Part shown: in pieces, positions 23,848 through 37,017 of the stretch
How positions within the stretch are numbered: position 1 is the stretch's first letter
How the letters are laid out: each line of letters opens with the position of its first letter
Source: Inonotus obliquus
Taxonomy: Eukaryota; Basidiomycota; Agaricomycetes; Hymenochaetales; Hymenochaetaceae
DNA length: 64,000 bases
Direction of reading: 5' to 3'
Assembly: GCA_032164295.1 (NCBI GenBank)
Contig: JAJHTX010000003.1
Span: 372,001-436,000 of the forward strand
Program-made: the position numbers and the translations under genes
The notes under the pieces: generated by a model
Databases searched by the model: none
What the model saw: the letters and a program-made list of their open reading frames with translations, nothing else
Told to the model about the DNA's origin: nothing

Positions 23848-26800
23848 CTAGGCCAAGAACCCTATCCCTCTCCAATATGAGATCCATGTCTTAACATTGT
23901 TCTCACCGAGCTCTTCAGCGTGTCGCAAAGCATGAGAAACTCTCTGCGTCTTCTCAGATGCGAGTTTTGGCTCAAAACCATTCTCCCTCCTCATCACCGA
24001 GCGGAATACCTATAGGAGCTGTAACGCGGGGTTCATTTCTAGTGCCCTTTCCGTGTCGGAAACTGACACCTCCAGAGCTTCGATCCATTCCTCCGATGCT
24101 ACGACCGGTATTCCAAGTTCCCTTGAGAACCAGTCAATGATCTGGGGCCCTTCAACTGGACGCGGATGGACAAGGTGTAGGATACGCTCTTCACAATCAA
24201 GCACGTCAATTATAACACTGGCTGCCACGTCTCCCGTGATCCAAGATACGTTCTTTCAAGATTTCAGAATAAGATATTGATGCAGCATGGAAATGCGGAG
24301 GATAACTTACCCCATTCATGGCAGGTAGCTTACGGAGGGAGACGCTGGATTTGATCAGACTGGGGAACCACTCGTGCTCGTTCCATGAGCCCGATATTCC
24401 TCCAGTCATCTGACCGAGCCGAACGACCGTGACTCTAGAGACAGAGCTTGCCATCGCCTCATTTAGTATCATCTCCGATATCCATTTCGATTCTCCATAA
24501 CCAAATCCGAGGTTGATGTGTTCTATCCCAAGGGGCTCTTCTGGTTCTAGGTTCCTCGGCGGGTCTACGGTTATGTTGTACTAAGTAAAGTGCTTTTGGG
24601 AAAGGCTTAACACTGACCCGCGTTGAAAATTCCAATCGAGCTGATAAATATGAGACGAGCCGGAGACTCTCCTTTGCAGCGAAGGCAAAAATCGATGAAG
24701 TTCCTCACACTCCTGATGTTACTCTCGAAAGTTCCAACGGCATTCCTGAAATTGACTCTCCATCCTAGCAAATGAAGGGCTTAAAATGTGAAAATTCAGA
24801 TAGGATAGCGAGTATGCCTTACCATTAAGAATGACATGAGTTACTGATGACAGCAGCTGCAACATTTTTGTCAGCCTCAGATGAGCGAAAAGCCGCCATG
24901 TTCTAACCTCATTAAACTTATCTATTTCGATCCCCAAGCCATCTTTGCTACCATCGCCTTCGAGGATCCTGAGCCTGGTACTCCTCAGAAGCTCAACGTT
25001 TAAGCCTTCTTTCTTGAAAGCCTTGAACAATCTTTCATCCACATTTCCATCCAGCGAAGGTCTGGAAAGAACAAACACGAAATCGACTGAGGAGTTTTGG
25101 AGAAGCTTGGCAAGTATGTTTGATCCGAGTGACCCAGTTCCGCCAGTGAGCAGTACGACGCGTCCAACAGAGTGTGATCTTGGGGAAGCGATAAATTCAG
25201 GAAATGATCCACAATATTTCTTAATCAGTCCCAGAAGTTCTGCCTTCTTTTCTTGAATAGAATCTCTCGAAGGATTTCCATCACCGACGACGGAATCATG
25301 GATATAATCTGATATACCCGATATCGTGGAACGCTCGTATACATAATTTGACGAAAGATTGTGGACGAGCTTCGGATGAGATTCTCGTAGAACCCTTGCA
25401 AAAGTATTGCGAATCCATGTCGCCTGGAGACTAATCACATTCGTTAAACAATAACCTTGCAAACATACGGGGAACCAACGTACCTATCAAGACCATGTTC
25501 AAACAAGTCGGCATCGTCGCCGAAGTCGTCGATGTCCCTCTTCATCGTTCTCGCTATAATACTTCGTGTTAGTTGAAGTATTGATTCATGCGTCCAATCG
25601 TCAGGTCGGCAGATATCCGGCTGAGCGCTTTCTTCGATGGCGCTGTACAATGCATCAATTTCTGAGGAGTACGTTTCAAGCACTCGTTGGCGACGGAGCG
25701 TCCCCTTCGCAGTATACTCAAAGGGCTTGTATGTAGAAGCTATCAATATCATCTTCAGAAGATGACCATCAACCATTCCGTTCGGAGAAGAGTAGTAGCA
25801 GGATTACTGACTTCCTTGAATATACGGGAATGTGTTGGGGCAATGGCATTTGCTTTCTCGACAGTTGGCCTTTAGTACTAATTAGTCAAGTATTTGCATT
25901 GCGGAAAGTCGGGAGACGGACCAAATCATGTTTCGGAATCTCAAAGCCGCCGAAGTGTCGGATGGATCGACTGATTGCCCTTCACTAGGCTGGATAAGCA
26001 CGCCACATTGGAAACGACCACGCCCGAAGATGATGGCTTTGTGCATAAGCGGGTCTTGGTCGAGTAATGACTCTGTTCAACAATCAAATTGTTGCTCCAA
26101 AGCAGGAGTCAAGGCACTCACCCATAGGTCCTGGGTTCGTTTTCTCGCCATTCGAATGGATGATCTGAGCATCAGCCCTCCCGACTATTTTGTAAAGGCC
26201 CTGCTCCGTTGGATGTGGCGACACCAGATCGTCTGTTGCATACGCATCAGATCCATCTATCACTGTGTTCACGACAAGTGGCCTATAATGGTCCGTAGCC
26301 TGAGACAGAGTTAGCGGAAACGCTCCCTGCTTAGAACCTGTTATAACAACTCACAACGACCACCACTCTAAACTGATTGTCCCCAAACGGTTCGAGATAC
26401 ATCTTCCTATTAGGATTGAATCTAATATACTCCCAGTTCATCCCGGGACTCTCTGTGCCGAATTAGAAGTGTTACATCCCAGAATATACATACATAACAT
26501 ACTTGGGAGAAACTCGCTTAATAGCAATGTTTCGGTTCTAGATGTCGTGTTATTACATTTCTCTCAACGTTATCTGCGACTTACGATGCATAAATCTGGA
26601 ATACATTGACGCCTTTCTGAGCTAGAGTATCCCCAGCATGCTTCGCAAGAGGTCCGCCTCCGAAAACCTGAGTTAAAGTAGTAAGAACGGTTGAGAGACA
26701 CGAGCGCCATGACCCACTATGCCCTTCATCTTTGACATTGAGTCAACATACTCCGGAGTCTGCGACCAAAGCTTCGAGATGAATGACAAGTTAGCGAGGG

Positions 26801-27989
26801 ATGCATTTCTAAATCGGAAGAATCGTCGGCAAACCTCAAAGAAAGTCGGAGGACTTAGCAGAAAATCCGCTTTCGTAGAAAGACTACCTTCAAATACATT
26901 CACCGGATTGGGGACAATGGCAGGACTCTGCGGCTTGAATACAGCGAGAATCACACCAACGCTTGCCTATTCCAGGTGAGCGGGAGCCGCAGGAAGCAGA
27001 CAGCAGTACTCACCGGAACAGTCAGCGGAAGCCCACCCATGGCGTGGAAGAACGGTACGCAATGACAACCCATAACAGAGCCTGGCACTTCGCTGTTTCC
27101 AGATGCTTCGAAACATGATCAGCAACCTATCAATCCCTGACGTTGTACGGCAGGCTCACATGGAATTATCGAGACCCAGAATAAAGCTTCGTGTGTCCAA
27201 GAGATAGGCTTAGGAAATGAAGCCGTTCCTTCGACAATAGTCACTAAGAGCGTCTCAACCTCCTAATCTAAAACCCTACCGGAAGAATGATATATTATGG
27301 CTGGCGAACCCATTTTCAGACTTGCAGACTTGACGAACTTGAAGTCGGCGTCAAACCCCTCCAACGGGAAAAGATCCTTGAAGGTCGGCATGGGTATTTT
27401 CTTCAGTCCAGTTGGCGCGTAAAGTTTTATTGAGTCGTCCGCAAGCTGCTGGATAGACGCCTCTGAAGAAACGAGAATGCCAATGGGCTTTGTCTCGGAC
27501 AATAGGTGAGAAATCGCCTGTGTACTATTCCGAGGCGAAATAAGAAACAGGGTTGCTCCAGTCCTTAGAGAACCGAAGAGTGTACAAAAAAAGGTGATTG
27601 CATCTAACAAAGCCCAGGTTAGCTGGAGAAGTAAGAACGTGAGATACATTCAGACCTGAGGCAGCCAAGATAGCGATGACTGGAGGTGCTCTCTCTGAGT
27701 CTACCTGACTGATCTCCGGAAATTTCTGGCCGATATAAAGTGTTGCTCTGTGCATTCCCTGCACGCCTTCTCCAAGGGAGATATACTTCACGGCTCCGGG
27801 TCCGTCTTCGTAGACGAACATGGGATAATTCCTGTTATGCTCGTAGTTCCAGTCATAGAGTTCGGGAACAGTATGAGAGCCATCCAATGGAGGCTGACTG
27901 AATGCTACACGAGCGGGTGGACTTATGGACATCGCAGAATGCGAGACCGAGATGGGTGTATCGATGGTTGTGGGAAGAGTAGATGACAA
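23848..27989 (-). pseudogene. NRPS-like carboxylic acid reductase (A–T–R), damaged
   Basis: Minus-strand multi-exon gene from ATG 27989 to an ancestral TAG at 23848–23850, over 1000 residues. The adenylation domain has GTASFPKPISWTH (A3), GCHCVPFFHAMGG, PTFFE joining WSQTPEYVDSMSKMKGI, and GRADAQIIHSNGEKTNPG (A8). The carrier domain gives LFEHGLDSLQATW once the acceptor gattag is used, so the phosphopantetheine Ser is present. The reductase domain has RVVLLTGGTGSLGSNIL, VNFRNAVGTFESNIRS, INLGFGYGESKW (the Y-x-x-x-K pair) and DWFSRELGIPV. Such enzymes activate an aromatic or other acid with ATP, load it and release the aldehyde with NADPH. Lesions: TAG at 24010–24012 lies in frame after NPALQLL, about 53 codons before the ancestral stop. 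The GT..AG gap at 27623–27647 is only 25 bases, too short to splice. The C-terminal truncation alone might be tolerated. Confidence 0.82.
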
Positions 27990-28964
27990 TATTACTGGCT
28001 TGCCCTAGTTCCGGCTTCAAGTAAGTGGACGGCATGCTCATTATCAACCGCGGTCAGAGTCCGACGAATTTGGGGTGTCGTTAGAGCGTCGTGGAGGACG
28101 TCGTAATTCTAAATACAGAGATACAGAGATGACATATTGATAGTGCATCCGGAAAATGGCTTTGATCATCTTATGGTCTCAATTGGGACCCTGTGTACCC
28201 GGCTCTTTTTGTAAATACCGGTGCTTGTTCTCAGCAACCCAGCTTTGGAATCACGCAAGTCTGATTCGGACTCGGATTTCGCAATATCTCCACACCGCTG
28301 CACCTACTCGACTGCTACAACATTGATGTACTGCAGCATCCTAAAAGAGTTTGATGAGACTCCCGACCCAGGTCTCCGCAAAGAATGACTTCGCACTTGT
28401 TTCGAGCTGACACCATCACTGATGCAACAGCCCATGGCCACGCCGCAGTCGTCATTCGCATCGCCCGTGCTCCACGTGACAGACTACGTTCTCCGTCCCT
28501 CTCACACAGTTGACAAGAGGTGCCTGTGGTCACGAACGCTAGAATGGGAGACAAGTATGCCGATGTATAACTACTATGTAGAACAAAGCTGAATACAAAC
28601 TCGATGCGCAGAATGGTGAAAAGAGCTGGTATAGGGGAAACTCGGAAGAAACAATCACCGCGGGATAATCGCATTTGTGTACTAAGCGTGTCTCATCGCA
28701 CGATATTTCATCTCTTGACGGATTATTTCAAAACGAAGGGGAAACGGAAGCAGCTATCCCCCTTACGCGGTCCCACTCGGAAAAACTTGATCTCCGCTTG
28801 TTCGGCACTAGTCTTGAGTGACTGAGTGATCGAGTGCTTCGATTCATGCATCTCATATCATGATGGCGGTTGATGGCGGGTGGAGCGTTCTTAAAGAGCC
28901 AGGTCTAATTGGGGCTTGAAACCAGTCCTAACAGCATCGCTCCTTGTTTACTACCTCTTTCAAA
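27990..28964. other. Divergent intergenic region
   Basis: It separates the reductase (minus) from the membrane protein (plus) by about 975 bases. No gene, repeat or clear regulatory motif was seen. Confidence 0.45.
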
Positions 28965-30344
28965 ATGTCGATTAGTCTCAACGAGTCCTCACTTTTGGCT
29001 ATCATTATTGAGTCCATGCTATTTGGTACGTTATCACATATTTTGTAGGACTATCTATCATTGAGGTGTCTTTGTTTTGATTATAGGACTGCTGACAGCA
29101 TTGTTTGCTGTAACCCTATACACAATGTTTTACAGGATGAGGGATTCTAGAATGGTGAATAAGCCAGTATTGGCTGTTGCTGTGTTGATGTACTGCGTCG
29201 CGTTTGTGGAGAGTTAAGCGTTCGTAACCAATTCTTGAGTGAAGGGTAAAGCGATTTCATAGCATGTCTCGATGAATGCGCGTCGGGTTGTTTTTGCCTT
29301 CATTCATTTATCAGACAGCAGCAAGGGAGCCGAAGAGTACTTCTTGGACTCGTCAAATCCTGTATATCTGGCAAAGATAAACATGTATCTTCTGCAAACA
29401 CTGATCGGCAATACTTTCATTGTGAGTGAAGTCGCTATACAGTCTCATGCCAAGTGTCCCTAACAAGTGAATTCAACGTAAAGATTTATCGCTTATATGT
29501 TGTCTGGGGGCGTGATAATCGACTTCTCATAGCTGCAGGTATTCTTCTGATCTCCAGTACTGGTTAGTATGCCACTCGCGCTTATTGTGTCTTGACTATA
29601 TTCACAAATCCCTCCATTCAGTCTGCGCAGTATTTGGGAACATCGCGGCTGCCCGTGTCTCGCCAACTACTCTGATATTCATCGCGGAACTTAAGAAATG
29701 GATTGTATCTATCTTCTCCGTCACTTTATTTACTAATGTATCGTGTACTGGTCAGACAATCCCTACAAAACCCGAAATAGCTATCAGTTTCTAATTTCTT
29801 TTCTACAGCATTGATCGCCTTCAAGATTTGGTGGACCGGCCGTCGAGTTAAACATGCTTCTTCGAATAACAATCTCTCTCCAATTATTGCTATTGTGGTC
29901 GAGTCGGCAGCTATATACTCTATGTCCCTTGTCTCGCTGATGGCAGCGTATCTCAGTGGATCATGGGGGCATTACATCGTCTTGGACATGATGCCCCAAA
30001 TAATAGTAAGTCGACTCGATAGTTCACTGTCAATCTGGAGCATAGCTAACTGTTCTACGAAGGCGCTGACCTTCTTGATGATCATCGTACGCATCAGTTT
30101 AGGACTTTCCGCTTCGAGGGGTCAGTCCTCTTCGAAAGCTCGTAACGAGAACACGAACTCCCGTGGAGAGAACCGCGTGCCACTGCAGCCACTTGTCGTT
30201 CGCCTTGCACGGTCCACTACCGTGAAGGACGATCATGGAGCGACAGTTGATGTACCCTCCGGAGATGATGATTCAGTCAGGACTGGACTCGGCGGGACAC
30301 CCTTATCACATAACAAGACCGATTACGATCCTTTCGGTCACTGA
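28965..30344 (+). CDS. Multi-pass membrane protein, paralogue of 148–1550
   Basis: The start ATG at 28965 gives MSISLNESSLLAIIIESMLF, then an intron and LLTALFAVTLYTMFYRM. After gtggag..ttcatag it reads HVSMNARRVVFAFIHLSD, then KINMYLLQTLIGNTFI, IYRLYVVWGRDNRLL, IFSVTLFTNVSCT, FKIWWTGRR, IIAIVVESAAIYSMSLVSL, YIVLDMMPQII and a polar tail of about 75 residues ending TGA. The order of segments is the same as in 148–1550, so both belong to one Agaricomycete family of about seven helices. Every exon join uses GT–AG and keeps frame. No lesion was seen. The function is unknown. Its position next to the reductase and P450 may or may not be meaningful. Confidence 0.85.
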
Positions 30345-31589
30345 GGACGTATTAATAGCTACTGTCTGTATCCGGTGTCGTTGCTGTACTATGTCGCGAG
30401 GGACGAAGTGTTGATATCGTAGAATAGCATCTTGCCATTGCAGGAATGTTGAAACACGGTTGAGATTTTCACACATATGCATGTCATTTCAACGACGAAC
30501 GAGCTGGGCTTCGTCGTCCGAATCGCACAATTGGAAAAGTTCATCGAGATGTAATTGTAGGACTCACGGACACCAAGGATGCTGTCCGGGATATCATGTG
30601 GCACCATCGTTTAGTAACGGATAAAGTATGCCAAGTATCCACGAGCCTGATATTTAGAGTCTAGCTTCCATTAGTTTATAGAGATGCGAATAATGAGTAA
30701 AGTACAACTGGTGCTTCGAAGACAGACGCTTGAATAGCGGAGATGGTCACCACCGGAGTTCCCGGCCTCACAAACGGAGTGAGCTGCTGGAATCATAATA
30801 AAGTATATCTATCTACATTCATGGAATCCGCTGCCATCAGTGCAGTATCTGATGATTCAACTCACAAGCCCATGATAGGGGTAGCTGCTTCTCCGAGTTC
30901 GACGGCAGCTTGATAGCACCTAGATCAAGCTCCGCCGAAATACTAGGAGCTAACATCTTCATTCTTCACCTACCAGTCTATATTGACTTCCCGTTATAAT
31001 CTGAAGACTACTATGTGACGGAGGTGATGGAGATGACGGAGGCAAAGATAATTTTACTAGGAACAGACGGAATCCTTCAAAGTTAGCAGATGTTACCTCG
31101 CAAAGGCTTCAACTTATCAATGTCCTTTCCGTGTATCTACTAGTCCATTATGTTATATCTCCACGTTTCTATGAAGGTGCTTTTTCTGCTGAAGACGTCA
31201 ACTACTCTAACCAGCTTTTTTCAGCCAGCCGCCTTGATCACATGCAGATTACGTATTCATACCAATCATCTGTGTCTCATCTTCTGGGAGGATCCGCATT
31301 TAATAAAGCGGCACCTTGGATGTAAGTGAGCAAGTAAGTAGTTAGCACAATTCATAGCACTAGGCGTGTAAAAGACACCTAATTTTTGTATATATACATC
31401 AATTCTAAGGGGCGTCTTGAAAACTCTAGGCGATGCTATACTTTCGCTGCCCCATGATGAACTATATCCTTCCAGAAGATACGGATGGTGCGAGACTGGG
31501 TTCATTCTGAAAGACCTATCATTGCACACCTACATATTAGATTCTATGCTGCCTGCAACGTGAAGATACGTTATATGTTCCATGCGTAT
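30345..31589. other. Intergenic, no gene recognised
   Basis: Short AT-rich frames only, downstream of two convergent genes. Confidence 0.45.
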
Positions 31590-33802
31590 CTAGCAGCCTG
31601 AGTCTTCAAAAGAGGACTGGATGGTTCCAATGAGCATGGTGATCTTCTGACTCCGCGGAGTGAATTTGCATCCGAATCTTCTTGGTGAACTGTCATGATA
31701 AATCATGTAAGTGTTGCGCAATTTTGCATAAGAAGCTTAAACATCCACCTGACTAAATTAGGTGAGAAATCCTCAGGGTCTGGTAGTTTCCCCTGCCCAT
31801 TCTCATCCAAGGCGGGAGAAATATCAAATGTTGCAAGGATGCTTGCCAGAACCAGCCAAAGACCTGATTCTGCGAAGTGCCGTCCAGGACAAAGTCTGTG
31901 TCAGGGGTACTATTCAGAACATTGACTAACAATACAAGTAGCTTTGCGCACCGCCTCCCGAAACCAAATATTGCTGCACCCGGATCCATAGCTGGTGTAT
32001 CTCCGGCGTACCGTTCAGGGTCAAAAGCTTCTGGGTTAGAGTAAGTACGCTCATCGTGCATCATATGCCTGTATTCGTTCGTTTATATATAGTAAATTGT
32101 GCAGAAAGTTTCAACACACCAGACATTTGGCAAAATTACGGAGCCTTTTGGAATGTACCATTCTTTCAGGTATCCGGCTTCAGTTGCACGGTGTGCCATT
32201 CCTATGCTTCATAGTAAGATCTCCACATATCATGTAGCGTCAACTAGTCTCACCAAGGGGAGCCGGCGGTCTCCATCTATATCTATTGTAAAATGGAGCT
32301 GTATCATTGATAAAAGTAACTTACCTCATGCATTCTTTTAGGATGCAGCTGATGTACGGGAGTGCCTCCTTTTCTTCGTGTTTGGGCAAGCGTTGATCTC
32401 CGAGGGCAGCATCTAACTCATCCTGCGCCTTCTTAGCGACCTTTGGATGAAGGAGCATTGCCAAGATGAAGACATAAATGATAGCGGAAGACTGTCGTGA
32501 GATGGGATCAGAGTGATTCGCTTCTTAAGAAAGTACTATGACACACCGTTCCGACTCCAGCTATCGTACATGCCGTAAATGATTAGATTGTGCCCAGTTA
32601 TACCAATGATGGATCACACACCTCGGTACATGGACGCACAGACATCTTTGATTGTCTCATAATGTAAGCTGTCGTCTTGCTTCGTTTGCTGACAATCGTC
32701 AAGTATGCGGGTCAACAAACACGACTTTGCTGTTCCTGCAGCCTTCGAAAGACGGTTAGTGGCATTCCCATTCAAAACTTACACGCACGCCCACCCATTT
32801 CTCTTTCACCAACTCGTACGGACGTGTCGCTACCTCCCATAAGGCCTCTCTATTCTCAAGCGCTAGTTTCTTCAAGGAGCCGCCAGGTAACCAAGACGGA
32901 ATGAAGCGTACTTTTTCGAAAGTTGAAATAGTGGTCATTTAGTTTTGGATCAACTAGAGTTACCCAAGAACTCTCTTTACTTACGAGTGGGGAAAACATC
33001 AACAGAGGTTGCACCAGGAGGCCCAGGTCCAAAGATCACCCTATCTGCATAAACGTTCAGTTCGACGAGCTCGCCATTATCGTGAGATCTCTCGTAGCCA
33101 TAGGTGGCAGATAATATCAAAGATGTGGAGTATCTGGAACGCCATCAGCTGCGCAGCCGCGGGTTGATACAACACTTGACGCTACTTAGAAATCTTTTCC
33201 CAGAAATCGCCAGAGGCCAAAAGGTCCCTCAGTAACTCCTGCACACATCGAGACTGATGTGACTGGTAGTCTTTCATTGCCCTTGTGTTAAGGTATTGAT
33301 GAAGTAATCGGCGGTTCATCCTCCATAACGGCCCGTAAGGCATAAACGTGACAGACCGAATCTTTAGCCTTAAGGAATACTCGGGTCATTGCCAGACTAT
33401 TTTCATAATTTGTGCACACATACAGGTCATGAATGTATACCAGCTGTGGTCTATCGGAATAAATTGCACCGTTCTTGTCCATTAGCTCCAGTGCATCAGC
33501 AAGACTGTTCAGGACAACGATATGACGACCGAAAACGTTTAAATATATTATATCACCTGGTAGAAGCAGAATTCACTGTTGGATCAAAATAGTCGCCACA
33601 GAAAAAGGTACTACTCACCGAAAATTGAAGTCCATTCGGAGAACGTTCTCCATTGATATGCGGATGTGACATCTCTTAGATTGCCTATGACCCATTTCCC
33701 TTGCGGGCCCTTCGGAAGACGACAGTTCCTCTCGTATGTCCACAGTACGCGAGCTATCACGAGAGCGATAGAACCTACACAAAGTAGGCTGCAAACATTC
33801 AT
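31590..33802 (-). CDS. Cytochrome P450 monooxygenase
   Basis: Minus-strand gene of about ten exons and about 510 residues. ATG 33802 gives MNVCSLLCVGSIALVIARVL, a single N-terminal anchor, then the proline hinge RLPKGPQGKWVIGNL. An in-frame ATG at 33838 would add 12 residues. Later landmarks are SVTFMPYGPLWRMNRRLLHQY (helix C), GPGPPGATSVDVFPT, FIPSWLPGGSLKKLALENR and the I-helix AGVGTSSAII. Then come EALPYISCILKECMR (ExxR), PKGSVILPNVW, EAFDPERYAG and the haem loop FGFGRRLCPGRHFAES formed across an intron (the Cys is present). The stop is TAG 31590–31592. This is a microsomal class II enzyme needing a P450 reductase. It resembles the multigene P450 families of basidiomycete secondary metabolism. 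It is divergent from the prenyltransferase, so co-regulation is plausible. No lesion was found. Confidence 0.93.
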
Positions 33803-33838
33803 ATCGGTCTTGAAGTCGAGGGCGTGAACGGTTCTCAC

Positions 33839-34557
33839 TAATGCCGTCTATGAGAGTACGATGTTAACAATAGCTGAGAGTAGGGGACGTGGTCTTTCGG
33901 GTCTCTACCATAGGCTATATCATTCTCATCATCTATCGGGCTACCATGTTGAACGCCGAGCTAGCTCATCCTCACCGATGGAAATGACTGCCGTATGGAA
34001 CCTACAATAGAACCGCATACTTCTGCTTGCAAGCTAAACGACCATGCGGTGTCCCTGTTGACAACACGTTGCTGTCAAGAAGTGTATTAACGGAGATGGA
34101 TCGGAAACGAGACAAGAGTCACAAGACATAACTTCTGACACAAGCTTACCTAGTAACGTTATTCTTCCATATTTCATCGGGTCCACATAGTACTGTCTCA
34201 ACATCTATCCGGTGGTATCGGGGTACTCGTTGTCCTTTGTAAGGGTGATCTCCGACCTCGCGGTGATACCTATGTCAACCAATGAGAATAACTTTGACGC
34301 CAAAATTTGACACGGTTTACATTCCTTGGCCCTGATGGGATTTATGCAAGAAACCGAAGCGATACTACATCGTTGGCGCTGAGATCTGGCTTCCCATCAG
34401 TACAAAAAAAAATTACTATTTGGAGAGAGAATATTCACCAAAAGTTTTTCATGTATAAAAGAACGGGCATCCTTCTGGAATAGCTTCATCGTGCCACCTT
34501 TGCACAAGTTTCTTTGCGTGTTACTCAAACCCTCTGCTTTCTCCGCACCAAAGGAAT
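33839..34557. promoter_or_regulatory. Bidirectional promoter region, P450 / UbiA
   Basis: About 720 bases between divergent starts. A TATAAAAG box at 34455–34462 lies about 100 bases upstream of the prenyltransferase ATG. No comparable box was evident for the P450. Shared control of the two genes is an inference from arrangement. Confidence 0.5.
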
Positions 34558-35875
34558 ATGGATGCTCTTCCCTACGTAGAGCTCATGCGTGTCCACAAGG
34601 TAAACCACTTGTCAGACGACCTCTCGGTGAAGTAATGTAATACATACGCAATTTTTGTGTCTTAGCCAGCCGGTTGGCTCTTGTTTCTGTGGCCGTCTGG
34701 TGAGTGCGCTAGGTTACTCAGATCGAGCACAGTACTCACAAATGAAGTATTTGGATTGACTATGGCCGCTTCGAACATGCGAACGCAGTTTGATGTATAC
34801 TTCCCTCTTCTGATCAAATTCGTTTTGGGATCTTTCATCGTCAGAACGTCAGCTTGCACAGTGAATGATATTTTCGATCGCAAGTTGGATGCCTCAGTCG
34901 GTACGTGACGATCTCAAACCTTGCAGGAATTCTTGCTAAGGTGCATGGGATAGAGAGGACAAGGAACAGGCCGCTGCCGTCTGGGAGAATCTCAGTCCTC
35001 GCTGCATCCATCTTCCTGGCTTGTCAGATCGCCATCGCAATACTTTTCTTTGCGTCAATCAATGGACGAACGTACGTATTTACAACTGTTTACACGGTTT
35101 CTGAACCAACGGGATAAATTTCAAGCTGCTGGCTTGCAATTCTTCAGATGGGTCCTATGTGAGCATTTCTTTAGGATAGTATTGTATCCTACTAACGCAT
35201 CGTAAAGGTTGAGCACATATCCCCTGATGAAACGAATTACGTACTGGCCGCAAGCATGGTTAGGAATTGCAATCAACTTCGGATTTATCGTCTCGTGGTA
35301 CTCGCTTGGCGAGGAAATTTCAAGTTTCCAGCAGTTAAAAATGGTTTCTTTGATGATGTTCGGGCTATGGTGGTGCGTTGTGCACTCCTGTGAGCATATC
35401 TTGCTTACGAATTTTCCCTGAATAGCTGGACAATGGTATATGGTAAGGGAATATTAGCACTGCATTTGCTCCCTTTGACGCGTCCCCAGATACAATTTAT
35501 GGGTGCCAAGATCGAAAAGATGATATCAAGGCAGGCATTTGGTCAACAGCGGTTCGTTTCGGAGATTACACAGACCTGGCAGTGAAAAACTTCGCAGGAC
35601 TGTTTCTGGTCATGCTTGTCATCTCCGGATTAGAAAATGGTCATGGCGCACCGTATTTTCTTATCTCTTGTGGTGCAAGTCTGGTTTTCCTGTGTTGGCA
35701 GTTTTGGAAACTTGACGTGGAGCGTAGTGATAGTTGTTGGGGTGAGCATAACCTCCAAGCCCTTCTCGTGCCCGTCTCATGTCCCTCCCCAGAGAATTTC
35801 AAGGAGCATGCGTATTATCTCGGTCCGATTGTCTATACAGGGCTGTTCCTTGACTATGCACTTACTATAGGCTGA
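34558..35875 (+). CDS. UbiA-family prenyltransferase
   Basis: Nine exons and about 298 residues, from ATG 34558 to TGA 35873–35875. It reads MDALPYVELMRVHK, then PAGWLLFLWPS, then the first aspartate motif TVNDIFDRKLDASV (about residues 63–76) followed by RTRNRPLPSGRISVL. PLMKRITYWPQAWLG is the usual UbiA central segment. The second aspartate motif VYDTIYGCQDRKDDIKAG (about residues 186–203) leads into STAVRFGD. The rest is hydrophobic with about eight or nine membrane segments. Both Mg-diphosphate-binding motifs are complete, so an active enzyme is likely. The family joins a polyprenyl diphosphate to an aromatic acceptor such as 4-hydroxybenzoate (coenzyme Q) or a specialised-metabolite phenol. 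Beside a P450, a carboxylic acid reductase and methyltransferases, a meroterpenoid-type role is the better inference, but a CoQ COQ2-like role cannot be excluded by sequence alone. Confidence 0.93.
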
Positions 35876-37017
35876 GAATATAGTTGGGCTCGAATCACGT
35901 TGCCTTGATCTACATGTTTAATGTACTTCCATCCATATTGTTGGAATGAAACAGAACAGTATCCACAAGCGGAGGATAGGGGTGGAAGAACAAGGACGAA
36001 TGTCGTGGAAGTTCTCGGACCAAATAGTCCCACTCGTCACAGTCACACAGGTCACGCACGGTAATTCGATACGACGAGATACTTTGCCGAGTAAACACCA
36101 CGTCTGTTCCTATCTTCGCCTTTACTCAAACAACTCGGTATGCAGTCCATATTCCATTTTCTAGTTATGACTCACCAGGATGAGCTAGTGATGAGCTATC
36201 CTTCTGCTCACAGTCGCATCTGGGAACCCTCATCTGGCACCATATATTGCAGCTCCATCCTTCGATCAAACAAACCACCCTCATTGCCACGGGGTGAATG
36301 GTATCGGTATGTTACGTTGGCGAGTCTAAAGAGCCTGTGCGGTTGTAGTCACTGTGTAGATTGCTTACGAGGTACGGGTGATACTTGATTCTTCTCCTTT
36401 AACACCCCACAGTTGTTAACAATGTAATGCATGATAACTAGATTACTTACTCCACGCAACCAACTTCGATGGAAATAATGTGACAAGATTGTGACATTCT
36501 GTTGCTGACGAGTGAGCTAACGATTCTGGGGGCCAACGATTTGCACCGAACTGACCCTTACTGTATATCAATTTCAGGGCTACTCAGTACTTCAAGTTCT
36601 CTCTGCAGGGATAGCAGGGATGCGTCGGTATTCAGTTATCTGTTACTATTTGTAGACGGATCTTCTTTTGATTTCTAACGATTTCCCCATTTGCCGAGCT
36701 TTGGCCTGATGCGGCTAGCCCTATATGCACACCTCCGTTCCTAAGGTCGTGGTAGTGAGCAACCGAAATATCGCAACATAATCTTCTCAGCCAACACGAC
36801 AGCTCACGACAGTCACTGAATACTGGTGGACGGTCCAAGGGAGCTAACCTCTTGGGGGCAACAGGAAGCTACTCCTCCCGCCACTTACCATCTTTGGGCC
36901 ATGCCCGAACGATCTAGATCCGAAGTCAGATAGGTCAAGTCCATCAGACGATTGCTGATGTCTTGTTAAAAGAGCTGCGATAGTCTGGAGGTTCCGTCTG
37001 CGTCTCTACCGTCAGCC
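35876..37017. other. Intergenic, no gene recognised
   Basis: Short frames only (for example 35946–36164 and 36140–36388 plus) with no family resemblance. Confidence 0.45.

Noticed and set aside
31590..35875. Assignment to a named pathway such as vibralactone
   Set aside because: A prenyltransferase, a reductase and an alpha/beta-hydrolase fit in outline, but I see no flavin monooxygenase, and the sequence alone does not identify substrate or product.
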